Below are positions 60,123 to 64,000 of a stretch of DNA of 64,000 bases, in pieces (the stretch's first letter is position 1; every line of letters begins with the position of its first letter). The position numbers were made by a program, and so were the translations under genes. Under the pieces are notes generated by a model. The model saw only the letters and a list, made by a program, of their open reading frames with translations. It was not told the origin of the DNA and made no database searches. Source of the stretch: UBA5796 sp040752455 (GTDB lineage: Bacteria; Chloroflexota; Anaerolineae; Anaerolineales; Villigracilaceae). The stretch is from assembly GCA_049324115.1 (NCBI GenBank), contig JBMOMN010000048.1, positions 149,284 through 213,283 on the forward strand, written 5' to 3'.

Positions 60123-60298
60123 CCGGAGTCCGACGACTCCTGTCGTTGGATGCTAAAAGTCTGGAACGCCGGAGTCCAACGACTCCTGTCGTTGGAGACT
60201 CCGCTGCCCTGTCGTTGGAGACCAAAAGTCGGGAGACTTTTGACTCCGCTGCCCTGTCGTTGGAGACCAAAAGCCGGGAGGTTTTTGACTCCGCAACC
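60123..60298. repeat. Tandem array of about 45-bp units with a GTCGTTGGA palindrome
   Basis: Two exact 45-bp units (60197-60241 and 60242-60286) open GACTCCGCTGCCCTGTCGTT, with a partial third (60287-60298). Two related units upstream start CCGGAGTCC at 60123 and 60169. Each contains or derives from TCCAACGAC...GTCGTTGGA. It occupies half of the 345-nt gap; the rest holds the hairpin at 60311-60338. Confidence 0.85.
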
Positions 60299-60310
60299 CT
60301 CGCCGCACGC

Positions 60311-60338
60311 AAACAGGGACGGTTGCCCGTCCCTGTTT
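60311..60338 (-). terminator. Hairpin downstream of the DUF5666-like gene
   Basis: AAACAGGGACGG and CCGTCCCTGTTT pair perfectly around TTGC. T-richness on the minus strand is weak, so termination is plausible but not strong. Confidence 0.55.
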
Positions 60339-60365
60339 GGTTCGTCCCGTCCGAAGGAGAATGCG

Positions 60366-60749
60366 TTACGGGAGCAGGCACTTCAAGTTGGCGCCTTCGG
60401 TGATCCGCAGAGCGTACCAGACGCCGTCCAGTTTCAGGCGGCCGCGGATGCTGACCGGATCGCCCACAGCCAGGTCTGCGAACGTGCTGGGGGTCACCAG
60501 CGTGCCGACCTTGTAGAGATAGCGGGTGGTGGCGGTTACGGTGATCGTCAGGGTCTGGCCCTTGTAGGGTTTCACCAGCCAGTTCCCGGCCACGACCTTG
60601 ATCGTCACGGTATCTTCACCGAGCGCGGTGATCCTTCCGATGGCCGAGAAGATGCCGCTTTTGACGGGCGCTTCCGGGGCGGCGCTGACAGGGATCACGG
60701 CTGCCGCCAGCAGGACGAACGTCAGGGCAACGAGCACGAGCTTTTTCAT
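60366..60749 (-). CDS. Secreted small beta-barrel protein (DUF5666-like)
   Basis: 127 residues from ATG 60749, preceded by GGAGG. A signal peptide ends near 'PVSAAPEA' (about residue 24). The mature domain 'GRITALGEDTVTIKVVAGN', 'FADLAVGDPVSIRGRLKLDG' resembles the OB-like DUF5666 family, found next to ECF sigma/DUF5667 modules. It is divergent from the sigma gene at 60897. Confidence 0.8.
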   Translation of the reverse strand: MKKLVLVALTFVLLAAAVIPVSAAPEAPVKSGIFSAIGRITALGEDTVTIKVVAGNWLVKPYKGQTLTITVTATTRYLYKVGTLVTPSTFADLAVGDPVSIRGRLKLDGVWYALRITEGANLKCLLP

Positions 60750-60896
60750 TTTTACCTCCAATTTTTGGGTAGAATTATCTATGTGACGGAATAGTCCCAA
60801 AAGAGTTACGATTTCCGTAAAATCCTTCACAAGCCTGTTAGAATAGGGGCACAGGGAAATACCCATATCTCACCCACAAAACTTGCGTCTTAAAGT

Positions 60897-61451
60897 ATGA
60901 ATAAACCAGAGCTTACCGAACAAGAACTCTTGCAAAGCGCACGCAAGCTCGACCCCGCTGCACTTACACAGATCTATGACCGTTACAACGGTGAGCTTTA
61001 CAACTATGCCCTCAGCCTGACGGGCGACCCGGAACTGGCCGAAGATTGCGTCTCCGAAATTTTTGCCCGTTTTTTGGATGTGCTCAAACGTCAGCGCGGC
61101 CCCGACACTTACCTGCGGGCCTACCTTTACCGGATGGCCCACAACTGGATCACAGACCAGTACCGGCGCGGGACCCTCGGCCTGCTCCCGTTGGACGAAG
61201 CCGCACCCATCCCCTCAGCCGACGATCCCGCCCAGGAAGCCCACCGCAACCTCCGCATCCAGGCCACCCGCAGGGCATTGGCCAGCCTCACGCCCGACCA
61301 GCGCCAGGTCATCAGCCTGCGCTACATCCAGGGCTGGGAACTGGAAGAGATCGCCTCCGCCATCAAAAAACCCGTAGGAGCCGTCAAAGCCCTGCAATTC
61401 CGCGGCATCGAAGCCTTGCGCCGCCTTTTATCGAATGATGAAAATGTCTGA
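60897..61451 (+). CDS. ECF-family RNA polymerase sigma factor
   Basis: 184 residues. Region 2: 'LTQIYDRYNGELYNYALSLT', 'DCVSEIFARFLDVL', 'AYLYRMAHNWITDQYRR'. Region 4: 'LTPDQRQVISLRYIQGWELE', 'IASAIKKPVGAVKALQFRGI'. It is co-translated with a DUF5667 membrane protein, so the pair probably senses an envelope signal. A TAGAAT box lies at 60839-60844. Confidence 0.92.
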   Translation: MNKPELTEQELLQSARKLDPAALTQIYDRYNGELYNYALSLTGDPELAEDCVSEIFARFLDVLKRQRGPDTYLRAYLYRMAHNWITDQYRRGTLGLLPLDEAAPIPSADDPAQEAHRNLRIQATRRALASLTPDQRQVISLRYIQGWELEEIASAIKKPVGAVKALQFRGIEALRRLLSNDENV

Positions 61452-62505
61452 GAAGAACCCCGAACTCGACCCCCGCCTGAAATCCCGGCTCGAAGAACTC
61501 AAGCCGGTCTCCCCGCGTGACCCCCGGCGGGCCGCCCAAACCCGGGCCAAATTCCTGGCCCAGGTCGAAGCCGCCCAACCCGTCAAAAGATCGCCGTTCT
61601 GGGCCATCCCGGTGCGCGCCCTGGCCCCCGCCCTCCTGCTTTTGGCCCTGCTGGTCGCGAGCACCGGCACGGTCTTCGCCGCCAGGGACAGTCTCCCCGG
61701 CGAGGCGCTTTACCCGGTCAAACTCTTCGGCGAGGAAGTCCGCCTGTCGTGGACGAGCGACCCCGAACGAAAGGCCGAACTGCTGCTGGATTACTCCGCC
61801 GCCCGCGTGGACGAGATCACCTCCCTGGCCCTGGCCGGGATGCCCGTCCCCCAGCCCGTGCTGGACAGGCTCGATGAACAATTCGAGGCAGCCGCCCAGG
61901 CGGCCGCCGGCCTGGACGACGCCCAACTCTCCAGCCTGATGGCCAGGGTGCAGGCGCAACTGCAAAGTGAAGAACAGGCCCTCGCCCAGGCCCAGGTCCA
62001 AAGCGGCGGGGGGCCGGGGGCGCAGGTGCTGTCACAGACGCGGGAGCAGGTCCAGGTCCAGATCGCGCTCGCCCGAATGGGGCAGACCGATCCGCAGCGA
62101 TACCGGCACACCGTCCGGGGTTGGAAGGAGTCGCCGACCGCCTCCCCGTCCGCCACACCAACCCCCGGCCTGCCGACGACCAGCGCCACGCCGACCCGAC
62201 CCGGTCCCGGCGCTTCGGGCACACCTGGTCCGCACGGGACCCAGGGGCCAGGCGACGGCAACGATAACGATAACGGCAATGGCAACGACAACGGGAACGG
62301 GAACGGAAATGGGAACGATAACGGCAACGGGCCGGGCGGAGGGCCGTCCACGCCCAATCCCAGCAGCACGCCCAAAGATCCCGGCGGAGGGCCGAACCCG
62401 ACCATCACCTCCCGGCCCAACACCCCCGGCCCGAAGAAGACCCCGACCGGCGGAGGGGGCGGCGGGGGAGGTGGGGGTGGAGGGGGTGGAGGCGGGAAGC
62501 CTTGA
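61435..62505 (+). CDS. DUF5667-domain membrane protein with Asn/Gly/Asp and poly-Gly tails (putative anti-sigma partner)
   Basis: 356 residues, overlapping the sigma gene by 17 nt. A cytoplasmic N-terminus of about 60 residues, one helix (about 62-82), then the DUF5667 motif 'DSLPGEALYPVKLFGEEVRL'. Gln/Ala-rich helices (about 140-215) lead to a Thr/Pro linker, an Asn/Asp/Gly run (about 277-300, hexanucleotide repeats in DNA) and a C-terminal run of 16 Gly. The tails are prone to length change. Confidence 0.88.
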   Translation: MMKMSEKNPELDPRLKSRLEELKPVSPRDPRRAAQTRAKFLAQVEAAQPVKRSPFWAIPVRALAPALLLLALLVASTGTVFAARDSLPGEALYPVKLFGEEVRLSWTSDPERKAELLLDYSAARVDEITSLALAGMPVPQPVLDRLDEQFEAAAQAAAGLDDAQLSSLMARVQAQLQSEEQALAQAQVQSGGGPGAQVLSQTREQVQVQIALARMGQTDPQRYRHTVRGWKESPTASPSATPTPGLPTTSATPTRPGPGASGTPGPHGTQGPGDGNDNDNGNGNDNGNGNGNGNDNGNGPGGGPSTPNPSSTPKDPGGGPNPTITSRPNTPGPKKTPTGGGGGGGGGGGGGGGGKP

Positions 62506-62576
62506 CCGTGAAATCGAACCGCGAAGGGGCGAAGCGCGCCAAGAAGGATTAAAGCAGGGAAAGTTTCAGATCAAAT

Positions 62577-62605
62577 AAAAACGCTCCTCGAAATGGAGCG
62601 TTTTT
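62577..62605. terminator. Bidirectional terminator
   Basis: AAAAACGCTCC and GGAGCGTTTTT around TCGAAAT, between converging genes. Just before it, at about 62514-62546, is a single-arm fragment of the CCGCGAAG-word repeat. Confidence 0.9.
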
Positions 62606-62631
62606 GTTTTGGTTCCACATTGCCTTTGTTT

Positions 62632-63903
62632 TCAATCCGCCGGGCTTGGCTGGGCTTCGGCGCGGGCGAGCTGGTCGTGGTCGGGCAGGGCTTCCTCGGC
62701 GTAACGGATAGCCGGGACGAAGAGACCGCTAAAGCCGATCAGCGAGGCGCCCACCCCGCAGAAGACGAAGAGCAAGCCCATCCCCGCGCCCGGCCCAGTG
62801 CCGACCAGCCAGCCGAAGGTCGAGGCCAGGGAGCCGTTGACGGCCATGGCCGGTTCCATCACGAAATCTGCCAGGGTTCCGCCGATGATCGGGGCGATCG
62901 GCTGGGTGATCCAGGCGATCAGGCGGCGGGCCGAGAAGACCCGTCCTTGCAAATCGGGGGCGACCTTGGCCTGCCAGAAAGACTGGTTGGAGGTGTTGAC
63001 CAGGGCAATCAGGATCCCAGAAATGACCATGGCTGGACCCCATAGGACCAGACCGCGGCCGACACCGAGCATGAACATCGTCGAGACACCTGACAGGATC
63101 CAGCCGAGGATGACGCCGAAGCTGCGGCGTTTGAAGCCACCCCAGGCCGACATTAGCACGCCGCCCAGGATGCCGCCTACCGCCCCGGCGGTTTGCACCG
63201 AGCCGAAGATCAGGCTGTTTTGGCCGGTGCGGGACAGGATCATGGGGGCCATGACCGCAAAGCCGATGCCGCTGAACAGGTTGCCGAACAGGAACATCAA
63301 CTGCAAGCCGAGCAGGGTCGGGCGCTGGAAGATGTACCTGAACCCGGTGGCAGCCTGTTTGAGCATCCCGCCGCGGGACTCTTTTTCGCCTTCGGCGGTC
63401 CGTTCGGGGTTGGGGACGAAGACGAAAGCCAGCGCGCCGATGGCGATGAAGAAGGTGACCACGTCTATGGTGAGCAGCCCGGTCAGCCCGAGGAAGGGGT
63501 ACAAGGCCCCGGCCAGGATCGGGGCCAGGACACCCGGTCCGGCTTCCATGAGTGACATCAGGCCGTTGGCGCGGCCGTACTGCTCTTTGGGGATCATGGT
63601 GCTGATGGCGGCGGAATAAGCCGGCCACTGGAAAGTATTGCCTATCCCGTAGAGCGCGCTTGCGAGGTAGAGATGCCAGAATTCGAGCACGCCGAAGACG
63701 TGCAAAACCAGGATGAGCGCAGTTGCCAGGATGGCCGTGAAATCGCTGACCATCATCATCAGCTTGCGGTTGTAGCGGTCCACCATCACCCCGGCGGGGA
63801 TGGACATGAGCAGGAAGGGCAGGATGTAAGCCACCTGCATCCCGGCCATGGCGGTGGCGCTTTTGGTCTGGTCATATACTGTGAACGGTTGAGATTTTAA
63901 CAT
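62632..63903 (-). CDS. MFS exporter (MFS_3/EntS type) lacking the first helix
   Basis: 423 residues and about 11 helices. It opens 'MLKSQPFTVYDQTKSATAMA'; relatives have a full first helix before the 'QxTGSATA' motif. The loop 'SIPAGVMVDRYNRKLMMM' is the MFS signature. An in-frame stop lies directly before the ATG, and TATAAT (minus strand, 63923-63928) lies 20 nt upstream, so the short start is probably real. The substrate is unknown. Confidence 0.85.
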   Translation of the reverse strand: MLKSQPFTVYDQTKSATAMAGMQVAYILPFLLMSIPAGVMVDRYNRKLMMMVSDFTAILATALILVLHVFGVLEFWHLYLASALYGIGNTFQWPAYSAAISTMIPKEQYGRANGLMSLMEAGPGVLAPILAGALYPFLGLTGLLTIDVVTFFIAIGALAFVFVPNPERTAEGEKESRGGMLKQAATGFRYIFQRPTLLGLQLMFLFGNLFSGIGFAVMAPMILSRTGQNSLIFGSVQTAGAVGGILGGVLMSAWGGFKRRSFGVILGWILSGVSTMFMLGVGRGLVLWGPAMVISGILIALVNTSNQSFWQAKVAPDLQGRVFSARRLIAWITQPIAPIIGGTLADFVMEPAMAVNGSLASTFGWLVGTGPGAGMGLLFVFCGVGASLIGFSGLFVPAIRYAEEALPDHDQLARAEAQPSPAD

Positions 63904-64000
63904 TTACAAAATGAGTTGAGCAATTATAGACCGCCATATATGGGTTATGGCTGCAAAAATCGCCGCAGAACGCCACATATATGCACAAACTGGGTTTCGT
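63904..64000. other. Upstream region of the MFS gene with two CATATATG motifs
   Basis: CGCCATATATG (63932-63942) and CGCCACATATATG (63974-63986) are near-direct repeats upstream of the -10 box, a possible regulator-binding pair. No gene is seen. Confidence 0.35.

Overview
The window looks like a chromosomal segment of a GC-rich Chloroflexota bacterium, most likely of the Anaerolineae type. That placement is an inference, since no rRNA gene is present. It rests on the Thr/Pro-rich lipoprotein linkers, LysM plus LytR-CpsA-Psr envelope proteins, an F420-type (Ddn-like) small protein, a PPi-type phosphofructokinase, methylmalonyl-CoA pathway genes and an oligopeptide ABC operon. About 60 protein genes and one tRNA (Thr, anticodon CGT) are densely packed on both strands.

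Layout. 1-6.1 kb: the end of a TPR protein, then an envelope operon (a histidine-kinase-like protein with Gln at the phosphoacceptor site, a LysM protein, an LCP protein), then a tyrosine-recombinase homologue without its catalytic residues. 6.1-13.5 kb (minus strand): tilS, methylmalonyl-CoA epimerase, a CYTH protein, then a MoxR / transglutaminase / DUF58 cluster. 13.5-19.8 kb: a complete dppABCDF-type operon. 19.9-31 kb: CoA-binding protein, secreted M23-like/ricin-lectin protein, DUF1761 protein, a zinc-finger PP2C phosphatase, a methyltransferase, hicBA, lipoproteins, an ECF sigma/anti-sigma pair and methylmalonyl-CoA mutase. 31-38.4 kb: CPA2 antiporter with a small PII-like partner, FAD oxidoreductase, a two-component system, a GT4 glycosyltransferase and tRNA-Thr. 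38.4-52.3 kb is the accessory-rich part: two SF1 helicases and a Cas4/AddB-like nuclease that may form a split AddAB, a RAYT transposase inside its REP array, a DUF104/PIN toxin-antitoxin pair, an AT-richer type II restriction-modification island with a Phd/YefM-like gene, a Ddn-like protein, PPi-PFK, an EamA transporter, a frameshifted membrane gene and TerC. 52.6-64 kb: GT-C glycosyltransferase, a PadR-SDR-ABC-FtsX operon, small envelope proteins, a second ECF sigma/DUF5667 pair and an MFS exporter.

The most unusual layer is non-coding. Several kinds of palindromic element are scattered through the window. Two of them (8541-8708 and 54301-54486) are bounded by perfect 9-bp direct repeats, as expected of transposed miniature elements. 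A palindrome with a recognisable peptide phrase interrupts a helicase gene in frame (43727-43767), and a relative sits in the leader of methylmalonyl-CoA mutase. Three unrelated short tandem arrays lie in gene-free gaps: about 22-bp units at 46991-47164, 27-bp units at 52444-52578 and 45-bp units at 60123-60298. The RAYT at 40913-41332 is a candidate source for at least the REP class.
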